A DNA stretch of 64,000 nucleotides from Gymnogyps californianus (lineage: Eukaryota; Chordata; Aves; Accipitriformes; Cathartidae), in contig NC_059471.1 in the NCBI RefSeq assembly GCF_018139145.2, forward strand, positions 101,000,914 to 101,064,913. Reading direction: 5' to 3'. The notes beneath the pieces are model-generated. The model was given only the letters and a program-made list of their open reading frames with translations, had not been told where the DNA came from and made no database searches. Shown in pieces: positions 41,501-51,400 of this stretch (position 1 is the first letter of the stretch; every line of letters begins with the position of its first letter). Position numbers and translations under genes: made by a program.

Positions 41501-43393
41501 AAATATGACTTAAATATATATTCAGTAACCTATATGTACAGCCAAAATCCCTGAAATGCATACACCATCAGGTAAGAAGTCAATTTGCCAGTGAGGAAGG
41601 GAAAAGTTTTGGCTGAGGCTACTGGAATAAAACCCTAATTTTTAATGACATTTATCCCATTTACCATCTCCAAAACAAAGAGGCATTCTAATCATGAGCA
41701 TATCACAGCAGTTACCATTCATAATAAATTGCTAATAAATACATTAAGAAATATTGGCATATTTCACAAAATACTGCATTGAGGGTCCTGAGGAACAAAT
41801 CTGGATCCAATCCAGGCATTCCAAATGTAAGTATAAATCTGATCTTTAGAACTCAAATTCTCTGCTAAAACAGAGCATTTCCCTATTCAGAAGAAAATGC
41901 AGCAGTAATACAAAAGAAAATCTTATTCTTTGTCTGTGCCTATTGCACAGGTAGTAAAACCTTATTACAATATTTTTTATTTCTTCTTCAAATAGGTGAT
42001 GGAAGCCTGACAGAACATGAGCAGGCCCAAAAGATAATTAAAATGTAAAATTACCATGCAAAGACGGATAGACAGACAGACAGATACATACACACATAGC
42101 AGAGAACCTACATGGATTCTTTGCATTGGAGTTCATTACTAAGGAGCACAGGGAGGGTCCCAGGTTGGAACTCTTCTTTATTGCAGGATGAGTTTGAGGA
42201 ACTCAAACTCAAATTGAAAGGTTAGCAGTAGAGACTTTAGTAAACAAGCAAAAAAAGTTTGTTACAGGAAATCACCAGGCCCAGATACTGAAGCAACCTA
42301 CAGGAACTCAAACATGAAACGAACAGCCCAGCAGTGATGGGTAACCTACTCTGTTTCAGTCTCAGCTCCAAAAAACAGGGGAGGCAAATGTGTGAGCTTT
42401 TTAGACGTGCTCTAATGGTGACCCAGAAAAACTCTGACCACTACGTCTACCTTCCATACAGAGAAGCTGTTAAATAAATAAATAAATAAATAAATTCAAT
42501 TCATTTCTCTGCAAAGGAAATTGTGTCTCACTTGGCCATTAACTTTATTTAAGGAGTTGACTAACATCCAGATAAAAAGAATGTGGTTCGCCCGTGCACT
42601 CAATTTCCCAAAGCTTTCCAACTAGGGCTAAGGCTCTTAAAGAAACCAAGAGGTCACTGAACGATGGGGACAGTCCTCACATGCATTAAGAATTTAGAAG
42701 ACAGTAAACAACTGCCTGATTTTGCAAAGGTGAATCCTACAGCCACATCTTTTGGGGCTTGTGCTATTCAACATTTTCGTAAGTGATTCTCAAAAGGACG
42801 AACAACTTATCAACAAAGTTTGCTAGCACCAACACAAAATTACTTAGGAGAGATGCATCTAAAGCTGAGTGAAAAGGGCTGTAGAAAGACCTCATACTGC
42901 TGAGTGACTACTTACAAAATGACAGATAAAATTCAACTTTGATGACCATGAAGAAATTAAAACCAGTTGTTTCTCACTAACCCACAAGACTGTGCCCTAA
43001 ATTAGCAGTTACTACTCAAGAATATCACCCAACAGTCAATGCAGGTAATTTTCTAAAAATAACAGTTCAACACTCAGCAGCAGAACTCAAGGACAGTATG
43101 CAAAGGGAACAGTCATTCTGTATATAGCTGTACAATCTCATACTCTTTCCCTAAACCATCCACCACTGGTGTCATGTACCGGCCAATAATCTAATACCTT
43201 GGATGACAAGCCATTTCATGCTTGCTACACATGCTACAACAACAAAACAAACAGGTTTGAAACTTACACGAACGGCTGTGTCCACGCCTGCTGAGGCCAG
43301 TCGATTGATCTTCCCATCAGCTCCATGTTGGAAGTCTAAGCTGTAAACAGGCTCCTTATTATGCCACGCTATTTCACAAGTGATGACCTTCAT
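26401..43393 (-). CDS. CHAF1B: CHAF1B, chromatin assembly factor 1 subunit B (p60)
   Basis: This is the WD40 subunit of the CAF-1 complex (p150-p60-RbAp48), which deposits new H3-H4 on replicated DNA in the nucleus. Thirteen coding exons, in transcript order: 43268-43393, 39780-39912, 39546-39663, 37881-37984, 35550-35646, 33758-33842, 32645-32738, 31949-32018, 31761-31852, 30116-30278, 28536-28958, 27023-27114 and 26401-26522. They join in frame to 1719 nt, or 572 residues plus TAA; the human protein has 559. Residues 1 to about 385 form the seven-blade WD40 propeller. The C-terminal tail holds [13 protein letters not shown], equivalent to the human ASF1-binding B-like motif, and a basic SKRPRTEE that may aid nuclear import. 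The start follows the acceptor by five bases (CAAACATGA) and matches the human N-terminus [20 protein letters not shown]. All introns are GT-AG. An LTR and a CR1 sit in the second intron. Confidence 0.97.
27023..27114 (-). CDS. CHAF1B: CHAF1B coding exon 12
   Basis: Encodes [20 protein letters not shown] then [11 protein letters not shown], matching the human PRRINLTPLKTDTPP region at its start and diverging after. Acceptor TTAAAG|GAGAG, donor CATG|GTAAGC. Confidence 0.92.
28536..28958 (-). CDS. CHAF1B: CHAF1B coding exon 11 (end of propeller plus tail)
   Basis: At 423 bp this is the largest CHAF1B exon. It starts [20 protein letters not shown], the last propeller strands, then turns into a Ser/Pro/Thr-rich low-complexity tail. 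It ends with [15 protein letters not shown], the ASF1-binding B-like motif known from human p60. A 48-bp part of it is copied at 23378-23425. Donor CCAAG|GTGAGA. Confidence 0.95.
30116..30278 (-). CDS. CHAF1B: CHAF1B coding exon 10
   Basis: Encodes [20 protein letters not shown], then [20 protein letters not shown] and [10 protein letters not shown] (blade 7). Two donors overlap at its end (TG|GTAGGT and, four bases on, TAG|GTAATT). Only the first keeps the frame with the next exon. Confidence 0.94.
31761..31852 (-). CDS. CHAF1B: CHAF1B coding exon 9
   Basis: Encodes [20 protein letters not shown] then [10 protein letters not shown] (blade 6). The second half differs from mammals, where the loop between blades 6 and 7 is shorter. 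Donor AAAG|GTACTG. Confidence 0.94.
31949..32018 (-). CDS. CHAF1B: CHAF1B coding exon 8
   Basis: Encodes [20 protein letters not shown] then NLK. Acceptor TTTGCAG|CTGGC, donor AAAAG|GTAAAG. Confidence 0.94.
32645..32738 (-). CDS. CHAF1B: CHAF1B coding exon 7
   Basis: Encodes [20 protein letters not shown] then [11 protein letters not shown] (blade 5). Acceptor TTACAG|GCTAGG, donor CCAG|GTATGT. Confidence 0.95.
33758..33842 (-). CDS. CHAF1B: CHAF1B coding exon 6
   Basis: Encodes [20 protein letters not shown] and GSGAEGE. Donor GAG|GTACAT, phase 0. Confidence 0.94.
35550..35646 (-). CDS. CHAF1B: CHAF1B coding exon 5
   Basis: Encodes [20 protein letters not shown] then [13 protein letters not shown] (blade 4). 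Nearly identical to the human residues. Acceptor TTTCAG|GACAG, donor GATAG|GTGAGC. Confidence 0.95.
37881..37984 (-). CDS. CHAF1B: CHAF1B coding exon 4
   Basis: Encodes [20 protein letters not shown] and [12 protein letters not shown]. This is a complete WD40 repeat ending in the WD dipeptide (blade 3). Acceptor TTCTAG|AGGCC, donor AAAG|GTAAAT. Confidence 0.95.
39546..39663 (-). CDS. CHAF1B: CHAF1B coding exon 3
   Basis: Encodes [18 protein letters not shown], then the acidic inter-blade loop [18 protein letters not shown]. Acceptor TACAG|ACGCTG, donor TTAAG|GTAGCT. Confidence 0.95.
39780..39912 (-). CDS. CHAF1B: CHAF1B coding exon 2
   Basis: Encodes [20 protein letters not shown] and onward to [13 protein letters not shown], the end of blade 1 and most of blade 2. 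Acceptor AACTAG|ATATGG, donor GATG|GTGAGA. Confidence 0.95.
40075..40079. repeat. Left target-site duplication of LTR copy B
   Basis: AGCTG directly before the LTR, repeated exactly at 41194-41198. Confidence 0.88.
40080..41193 (+). mobile_element. Solo LTR, endogenous retrovirus, family 1 (copy B)
   Basis: A 1114-bp element starts TGTATTGAG and ends CCACCACA. It is flanked by a perfect 5-bp duplication AGCTG (40075-40079 and 41194-41198). It is the sibling of copy A at 7999-9062. A plus-strand AATAAA lies at 41012-41017, so the LTR is antisense to the surrounding CHAF1B intron. The 50-bp size difference from copy A is mostly one extra unit of the internal array. Long minus-strand open frames in it (up to about 200 codons) are non-coding shadows. 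Confidence 0.93.
40401..40806 (+). repeat. Degenerate tandem array inside LTR copy B
   Basis: About nine units related to those of copy A, with the shared core CCCACxCTGGAGCAG. One more unit than copy A, around 40528-40590. Confidence 0.72.
42062..42095. repeat. Imperfect GACA/CATA simple repeat
   Basis: GATAGACAGACAGACAGATA followed by CATACACACA. Confidence 0.75.
42240..43110 (+). mobile_element. Decayed CR1-superfamily LINE, reverse transcriptase part
   Basis: Plus-strand phrases such as AAATCACCAGGCCCAGAT, GTGCTATTCAACATTTTCGT followed by AAGTGATTC, AAAGTTTGCTAGCACC and GTTACTACTCAAGAA match, with many changes, the 3' half of CR1-type reverse transcriptase (FNIFISD and FADDTKL motifs). 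The frame is broken throughout, so it is an inert old insertion. It is antisense to CHAF1B. Confidence 0.65.
42471..42495. repeat. (TAAA)n microsatellite
   Basis: About six uninterrupted TAAA units. It lies inside the CR1-like region. Confidence 0.9.
43268..43393 (-). CDS. CHAF1B: CHAF1B coding exon 1 (residues 1-42)
   Basis: Begins at the ATG and ends ..[10 protein letters not shown] with donor CGT|GTAAGT. It forms the first WD40 strands. The exon itself starts at 43398 after TTCTTTAG, so only five bases of 5' UTR lie on it. Confidence 0.95.
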
Positions 43394-44338
43394 GTTTGCT
43401 AAAGAAAAAAGAACAAATACCAGATAAATTCTTGTTTCTTATGACAAAGGCAATCAAATTTAAGGTAGATTTCGCAAGCACTGCAGATCACTTAACAATT
43501 TCACTGCAGAAACTGACAGGGCAGTTTAAGGGAGACCATTCCTAAATGCTATGATTTATTACAGCTAAAGTTACTGCCTGGGCACTGCATGAGAAGGGTA
43601 ATAAAGCCATGTCTCTCAGTGGAATTAAACGTTGTGACAGAAGCACAGGACAGGGTTACACCAAACAGTAAATTCCGAGGGCTGACACCGCAGCTTTTCC
43701 CTTTCAGCCCCCAGAGCGCGCCTGCACCCCCTCGGCTGCCCTGGCCCTGCCCTAGCCCAGCTCCTGACGGGGGTGAGCCCCCGCCGAGCAGCGCCAGACC
43801 GGCACTACGCGCATCCATCCAGCCCTCGGGATAACTACTTCCGTACCAACAGCGAAGCCCTGAAAAGGCAAAACAACGGAAAGGCACGAAGGCCCCGGCG
43901 GGGGCAGGAAGACGGCAGCGGCGCCGCTGGCCACAGCCGCCCCTCGGCCGCGCAGCCGCTCCCCGGGAGGCACCGCTAGCAGGGGACGCTCCCCAAAACC
44001 CCGGGGGCCTCGAAAACCACCCCCGGGACGCCGGGGACTGGCGATATCCGGCGCCCTGAGAGGATCAGCCACACGCAACCCAACGCGCTCGCTGGCGAGA
44101 GCCCTGCGAGCACCGAGGCTAACTCCCTAACTCCCCGCCACTTCGTACCCCGGCTTCCCGCCCACAGAAAGCCCGGCTCCCGCTGCGGCTCCTCTCCCCG
44201 CAGCACAGCGGGGCGCCGGCGGCCCCGCCCGCCCCAACCGCCACTAACGGCCGGGGGACCCCGCGCGCGGGGCGGGGGCGCCCCCACCCCCTACCTGCGG
44301 CGCCGACCGGCCCGGCCGGGCTCCAGCGCTGGCGTGCG

Positions 44339-44346
44339 TTTCCCGC
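44339..44346. promoter_or_regulatory. Consensus E2F site
   Basis: TTTCCCGC on the plus strand (GCGGGAAA on the transcribed orientation), a textbook E2F motif. It lies 44 bp upstream of the first-exon donor. CHAF1B is an S-phase gene, so E2F control is expected. Confidence 0.6.
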
Positions 44347-44368
44347 CCCAGCCCGCCTTGCCCGCCCC

Positions 44369-44380
44369 GCGCCTGCGCGC
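44369..44380. promoter_or_regulatory. NRF1-like site
   Basis: GCGCCTGCGCGC differs from the NRF1 core GCGCATGCGC at one position. It is adjacent to GC boxes in the CHAF1B promoter. Confidence 0.45.
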
Positions 44381-44640
44381 GGCCTCCCCGCCGCCGGCAG
44401 AGGAGGGCCCGGCGGTGCGACAGCGCCCCCTGCCGGAGGCGGGAGCGGCGACAAGGCGGTGCCCCGGCAGGCCCCGCCGGGCCCCCTGGTCGGACGGCGG
44501 CCGGCAGGCTCGGCCGCTCCTCGCTCCCCGCCCCGGTTTCGGCTCGCGGTTCGCTGCAGGCGGATGGTTTGGGAAGGTGCCTGCGCCGCCATCGCAGCAC
44601 CTGGCAGCCCCGCCCGCCCCCGCTGGAAAAGCAGAAAGGG

Positions 44641-45924
44641 TGTTGGGGGGTCGTTGGGGGGCATCCACGAACTCTGCAGCGTTGCCGTTCGGGCTAGGAT
44701 TTTTGCCTGCGTTTTCTTCTGTCGAGGAGGTATTTGCCCTGCCCTAAGCTTGCTTCCAATTAAAAAAAAAAAAAACCACAAAAACAACGAAACAAAAACT
44801 GAAAAAGCCCAATGCTCTCCCACTTCCCCCCCCCCCCAAAAAAAAAAAAAAAAGGTATTGCTATATTTAAGATGTTTTTACATTTAGACTGGTCAAAGGG
44901 CAACCAATCCCCAACATTCCCCTTTCTTTCAAATGCAAACTTTTCCGTTTGAAATAAAAGAATTACATCCTTCTTCCCAATACCAACAGGCAAAAGAACC
45001 ACAGGCCGTGTGGGTAAAGCCCAAACTCGGACTCTGAAGACCTCACCAGTTACCACACTGCCTAACGCAACAGGTGAGGAAGCAGAAGTGAACAAATGAA
45101 GATTGTGTACAGATTAGATTTTTATTTTGTTTTTTTTAAAAGAAAGAGGACTACCTAGAGGACAATGAGGATTTCCATGCAAGTATGACTCGGTGTAGAA
45201 AGCCAGGACAGTGCACGTCCTTGTGCTTAATTTGAAATTTCACTCACACAGCAGAAAGCACGGAAGTACACCCATATATTAAAAACTGAATTTCCGGGAA
45301 GTTCCTGGTAACACATACCCTGGATTATAACAGCACTGCTTTTTCCACCTCCACAACATTTCCATACCAGGTGCAACTCCTTCCACAACAATACCTTGCA
45401 TGCTGCCGCCTCTTTATTAGTCGTCTGTATTAGACGATCAAGTACTGGTCAGGGAAGAACGGTCTGCCTCGGCCACAAAAATATCTGAAAGAACTTGAGC
45501 CTCTCATGCTGGGGAACTGATCAACTAGCCTAAGGGTAAAATTTCACAAGGAGAGCTGAGCTGATCCTATCCAAGAGCTTACTGTCACCAGAAGAGGTAG
45601 GTGGTCCCACCTCCCTAACTCTTACCTTTGCATTCCTGTCACTGCTGCCTCAGTACCACAACGACAACAGCTCTCCTCTAACGAGGCCCCGAAAGACAGT
45701 TTTGTCCCAAATCCTATTACAGTAGCAGTCTTGTAATCGGGTAACAGAATTCCCCGTACAAAACGGACCGTCTACGGAAGCAGAGCCAGTCAGCTGGTTT
45801 GGGGCTCCGTGAGGATGCCTACCCGGTCTGAGGGCACGCTTGGCGTGCCCCAAGCTTTCTGCTCAAAATCAGACTGAGCCAGCTTTCTTGTAAGACCAAA
45901 TACTTAAAGTGAGCCAGACACATT
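44641..45924. other. Spacer between CHAF1B promoter and MORC3 poly(A) site
   Basis: About 1.3 kb without genes. It includes an A13 run near 44761 and a C-run directly followed by an A-run (about 44826-44853). Both genes are on the minus strand, so MORC3 transcription ends here just upstream of CHAF1B. Confidence 0.7.
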
Positions 45925-48327
45925 AGTCATTCTGCATAGTATTTATTTATAAACAAAAACATTGCATTTGATCACATACAAGTTTTGATCCAGCAAACTC
46001 AGATTTATATAGTTTTTTATTTTTATTTTTTACAAAAAATACATTTTAACAAGTAAATAAAAACCATTTCCATTAGTCTACTGTTCTCCAAAGTGTCAAT
46101 GTACAGGGTAAATTTGCCATTTTTAATATAGACATATGCTATATTTTGCCAGTTGTCTATAAGAAATTCAACTACAGAGTCTGATGAAACATAATAAATA
46201 ATGATTAAGAAATGGAAAACTACACACACCAGTAAATGGAAAATATAAACTTTTTAAAAGTCATACAGTTATATTACAGCCACCTCTTCAAAAATCAAAC
46301 ATTCCATTTATCCATTATAAAGTACAACAGTATTGCATTACCCTTATTGGCATATTAGAATAGATAGCATCTTAACATTGAAATACTGTCCATCGAAAGA
46401 AACTGACTGAACTACAACTGAAAGGAACATAATCTAATTAAATCAGGACAGTAGCAGTGCAAAAGCCAAAAGTGTTGGCTTTATAAAAAAAGACACTTCC
46501 TAGGAATGAACATATTGAATGCTATTTCATGATTTTTTTTTTAAATTTTATTTTTGTAGACTTTTTTAAAAGCAAGAACCATTTTTCTTGATCACTGTTT
46601 GGATGACAAATACCACCACAGAGTAAAAGGTGGATTTGCTATCTTTGCCGCCTCTCTACTCATTCCCGATGACTTCAAAAGAAAAACATGCAATTGGCTG
46701 AGAATACCATCACCATTGTAACGGCGATTTCCCTTGGTGCTGTTTCTTCCAGGAAGTTTTTGCCTGAGCATTAGAGCATAGAACTTGTGGCTTAAGAGTC
46801 ACTATAAAACATTTACCAAAAAAAAAAGGGGTGGGGTGGGGAGGAAGAGGGACTCCCCTATCTTGCTTATAATAAAAGATGTCTAAACTTTAAGATAGCA
46901 TAAACAAGTTATATTTGAACATTTTCAGCTTTAGCTCACTCTGTAGTAGTTAAAACCACAGATAAGGAAACATGCCTCCTTTTCAAAGTACTTCCATTCA
47001 ACTAGTTAATCAAGGATTTAGTAGTCTGACTCATTCGTACTCAGCATGGTACATTCTGATAGGAAGGTAAGGTTCGGAGACGAATCTCAGCAGCCTTGCA
47101 TCTCAGCCTGAAAGACGCCAAGGCAGACTGTATGTTTAATACTGCAACGATTTGTTTTTTGAGATTATATATATAGGCATTTGTACACATCACAGAACCT
47201 CTATGTCAATCCTGTTCAGCACTGGGCTTCCCTGAAAAAAGGCCTTCAGGTCTCAAGAGGTGGCGTTTGATGCAGAGCAGAGGTTGCCCAGGAATCCTAC
47301 CTAGCTTTGGATATGCCACCCCAGCTTGTTCTCTCCAATGGTCCACCAGGATGCTTCCCATTCCACCAGCTGCCTTTGACTTGGAAAAGAGTAGGCAAGA
47401 GCTGTGTGTGAAATCTGACCATTGAAGCCGTGTACTGGTACATGCCTGGACGTGTGAACCAGCACTGCTGTGTTCAAATGGGAACTATAGGGTAGAACTC
47501 AAGATCCCTCTGACTGTGCTCAAATACAGACAGACTCTTGGATGTAGGAAACAACAATAAAGTGGCAAGGGCAGGACACAAACAGGCATGCGGTTTCCAT
47601 CACTGAAAAGGCTGAAATATCCTAGCCATATCCCATGGAGTTGTTTATGCAGCAAAACTATGTACAGATAATGTTCCTTAGTGACATCAAAAAATCCAAA
47701 AGGGAGTCAAAAATCATCAGTTTTCAGGATAAAACCCTTAAAGAATTTTTCTTCTTTTGGTAGTAAAACACAAATATTACCCATATGGCCAAAATTTTCA
47801 TCTGCTAACTACATTTTTATCCCATTAATGCAACATACAACATTGCTGATAGCAATGAAACAATACTGTAGTATACTAACAACACTATTAAGGTTTGTTC
47901 TGAGAAGGAAATCAAGGAAGGTTCCTTTTTGCATTTTTAATATATTCCACTACTTAGATTTTAGAAGAGGAAATAATTGCAAGTATTAATGCTTATATAA
48001 GATCAAAAGCCAACAAAAAAAGCTTTTGTAGAAAAGTATTAAGATTCCTAATAATAAAAATATTTGCAAATTTAATTACAAATACATTTTAAAAGCAAAA
48101 TCCTTAATTAAGTACATCAGGGTTGGTCAATATTGACAGTGTTCCTTTAAGAGGAAGTGAAGATAACACCCACTGCATCTGCGGGAACATCTAAACGCGT
48201 AGAGTATATACACTTATTGATCAAACTATGTCAAATATATAAAGTGAAGCAGCAGTATATACAATTTTGAACCTACACAAAGGTTATAATGGAAGATCGA
48301 GTAAGAGTCTGCTAAAATCTTAAGATA
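45925..48327 (-). other. MORC3: MORC3 3' UTR
   Basis: AT-rich sequence of about 2.4 kb following the MORC3 stop. The distal end is set by AATAAA at 45942-45947 with a TG-rich downstream element (TGTGTCTGG). An internal alternative AATAAAAATAAA cluster lies near 46015-46027. No frame of note is present. Confidence 0.65.
45942..45947 (-). terminator. MORC3 polyadenylation signal
   Basis: AATAAA on the minus strand (TATAAATAAATACTATGC). Cleavage is expected near 45925, followed by the GU-rich stretch TGTGTCTGG. Confidence 0.6.
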
Positions 48328-48481
48328 TTAAGTACTACTGATTTCATGCATTTGTTCTACAACTTGTCCTAAAATTTCATCTACTACATCAATATCATAA
48401 TTTACTTGCTGCAAGTCTAGATCAGGCATTATTGTAGCCAGAAGTTGTCCAACATTCACTCGAAGAGAGCGTAGTTTCAGG
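48328..48481 (-). CDS. MORC3: MORC3 last coding exon
   Basis: Encodes [40 protein letters not shown] and [10 protein letters not shown], then TAA. Strongly conserved with human. Acceptor TTCACAG|CCTGAA. Confidence 0.96.
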
Positions 48482-51400
48482 CTGTGAAGAAATAATTAGA
48501 TATGATTAGATGTAGATGAAGTTTTACGTTCAAATACACAGTACTTTATTTAACAAAGCTGGACTAATACTGTATACTGGAAAGGCTCCATACATGACTT
48601 CCATAAACAACAAAAAACCTGATGCAGTTAAAGCTGCATCAAGATAATTTCAAAATCTACCAGTTTTTCAAAGCTAAGCCTCTCAAGTTTCAATTTTGAA
48701 GGTGTATATTCCCTTAGTTTCAAACAAATGCTAAGGGCTAAACTGAATTCTGCCTTTCCCAAAACAGATCAGAAATATTTCTGAATGCTTTTATTTAAGT
48801 TAGCAAATAAGCACAGGCACAATCCTTTATCCCACAACACCTTTTTATTTCTCAAAACAATATTAAACCCCAGTATTTTTATACATTCAGAAGCACAAAC
48901 TACTACCACCTATGGGAACAAAAGAGAAAAAGAAGAGAGGAGGCGGCAAGAAAGAGCAGTTTGTCCAAAGGCTTTAAAATATAAAGAGGAAATAAGGTAA
49001 GAGTTATAGTACAGGGAAAATGCTATGCCTCCTCTTTTTGCTTTCTTTCCTGGATCCCCTTGCTGTGTCCTCTTCCTGATCAAATTGCTTCCAAATCACC
49101 CATCCCATCTCTTGAGCATTTCCTTCTACCATCAGTTCCTTTATCATCTCCAGTAGCCACTCTTCACAGTGCCATGATATCCCAATAGGACTTGTGGTGG
49201 AAGTTACTTACAAGTCCTGCATATATTTGCTAATTCTTTTAGGAAGCGCAAGTCAGATGCTGTAAGAAGAAAATGAAATGCTGGCAGATAAAGGGGAGAT
49301 CTAACTACAGAAAAAGTTAGATTGAAAGGGTCTCTGGAAATCATCCAGTCCATTCTCCCTTCCCCAACACACGTTCAAAGCAGGGCTAACAGATCAGGTT
49401 GCTTAGGACCTTCTTGGGTTTTGAAAATCTCCAAAGATGGAGATTCCACAATCTCCCTGGGTCCCTTTTTCAGGTTTGACTACCCTCGCTGTGGACACTT
49501 TTTTCTCTAATATTTAAACAGAATTTCCCTTGTTGCAGTTTGTGTCTATTGCCTCTCATCCTATCACTGTGCTTATGAGAAGAGGCTGGCTTCATCTTTT
49601 CCACACCCTCTCATTAGGTGGCAGCAGAGAGCAATAGGATTTCAAGGTAACCCACTCTTCGTAAGGCTATTTCCCTCAACTTCCCCTTCCATATCAGATG
49701 CTCCAGGCCCCTACTCATCTTGGTGGCCCTTCAGTAGACTTGCTCCAATATGCCAGTGTCATTCATATACCAGGGAGCCCAAAACTGAACACAATACTCC
49801 ATGTTTGGTCTCACAATGCCCAACAGTAGGGAAGAATCACTTCCCTCAAACTGCTGGCTGAACTCTTGCCAATATAGCTCAGTAGGCACTGGGTTCTCCC
49901 ACCACAAGAGTGCACTGCTGACTCACATTCAACTTTTAGTCCATCAGCATCGCAGGCCATCTTCTTCCAAGCTGCTTTCCTATGAGCAGTCTCCAGCTTG
50001 TTCAACTGCATGGGGTATTTCCAACACAGGTGCAGAACTTTGCAGTTGCCTTTGTTGAATTTCCAGGTTTCTTTCAGCTCATTTTTCCAATTTGTCAAGG
50101 TCCCTCAACAGCAGCCCTACCCTCCAGAGTATCAATGGCTCCCTCCAATTTGATGTCATCGTGAATTTACTGAGTTAATTTTGCTCCGTCATCTAGACCA
50201 TTAATGAAGGCATTAACCATTGCTGACCTCGATATTGATCCATGAGCTCAGCAGTCTGGCCAATTTTACAACCCACCTCCTAGTCTACCTATCCAAACCT
50301 TACCTCACAAACTTCGCTATCATGATACTATGGCAGCCCACGTTGAAAGCTTTGCCAAAATGAAGGTCCACAGAGCTGGTCGTCTCACTGTAAAAGGCAA
50401 TGAGGCTGCAAAGGCACAATTTGCCCTCACCAAATCCATGCTGGTTGTTCCTAATCACCTTGACTATCATGGGGCTGCAGGTGGCTTCCACGTAGATTTG
50501 CTCCATGGTCTTCCCAGGGACTGAGGCTACACTGACCAGCCTGTAGTTCTGCCTGTCCTAAATATGGGCACAACATCAGGAACATCAACTGCCACAAGCT
50601 TTTGGCGATATCATTGCAAGGTCAACTCTCCATCAATTGGCCAGCTCCCTCTGATGCATCTCATCTGGTCCCAGGGACTTGTGTATGTTGAATTTGCTTA
50701 AATGGTCCCTTAATTCAATCATCTTTTATTACAGGTAATGCTTCACTCCCTAAGATTACCACTTGATCCAAGAAAGAAAAATAGACTATAAAAGTGAAGT
50801 TCATCTACAGAGTACAAGCTAATGATCACCCTCTTTCCTGCCTCCTTTCTCTCTCCTTGTTCTGCAAGTCATGTCTAGAAATTATATAACATCTTTAATA
50901 TTTTAAGAAGTGTCAGTATGGCATTCTATTGTGCAATGGCCAACCCTGCTCACAAAAATACTTAAATCATAAAAAAATTAAATAAATCACTTGATAAAAA
51001 AATGTTACTGAGTTAGGAGTCACAAGAGGCAGTAGAAAAGAATTCCAAGCATCACATTTTATTATATGATTATCAGACATGACCTTCATCAAAATGTTTC
51101 AGATACAATCAGCCAGCCAAAATCTTCCTTGAAATATAGTCTAGAAAGAACAAAATTGATACCTTTCTCCATCAGAAAAATTTACAGAGTCTTCTACATT
51201 ACTTGTGGTAGAATCATTTGCATGTGCTACTGCTTGTGGAATTGAAGCTTTTAACTGTGCGATTTCTGCTTTGAGTTCTTCACATTGACAAGCAATTTGA
51301 TTTTTTTCCACTTCTAGTAGTTCAATCTGGCAAGTAAATAAAAATAATTTTATATATCAAATAAAATTGTGGTGGATTCAAATAAAGACAACTTACACAA

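Larger units (their letters stand above)
39913..43267 (-). other. CHAF1B intron between coding exons 1 and 2
   Basis: A 3.35-kb intron with donor GTAAGT and acceptor AACTAG. It contains solo LTR copy B (40080-41193), a decayed CR1 (about 42240-43110) and microsatellites near 42062-42095 and 42471-42495. Both mobile elements have their sense on the plus strand, opposite to CHAF1B. Confidence 0.85.
43394..44420 (-). other. CHAF1B: CHAF1B 5' UTR: non-coding first exon, intron and acceptor
   Basis: The coding ATG is preceded by an acceptor (TTCTTTAG|CAAAC, exon start 43398). A matching donor CCGCAG|GTAGGG ends a non-coding first exon at 44295, inside the CpG island. The 5' UTR intron is therefore about 43399-44294. 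The transcription start is not visible from sequence alone; it probably lies within about 44300-44420. Confidence 0.7.
43680..44640. promoter_or_regulatory. CpG island, CHAF1B promoter
   Basis: About 1 kb of strongly GC-rich, CpG-dense sequence in an otherwise AT-rich window. It surrounds the CHAF1B first exon and contains GC boxes (CCCGCCCC at 44342-44349 and 44361-44368). No TATA box is seen at the expected place, as is usual for housekeeping and cell-cycle genes. Long open frames here on both strands are composition artefacts. Confidence 0.85.

Noticed and set aside
44119..44823. 234-codon minus-strand frame and overlapping frames
   Set aside because: Pro/Arg/Gly/Ala composition from the CpG island; it crosses the CHAF1B first-exon donor and matches no protein.
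49801..50524. Several frames of 60-95 codons on both strands
   Set aside because: Part of the decayed CR1 LINE in the MORC3 intron.
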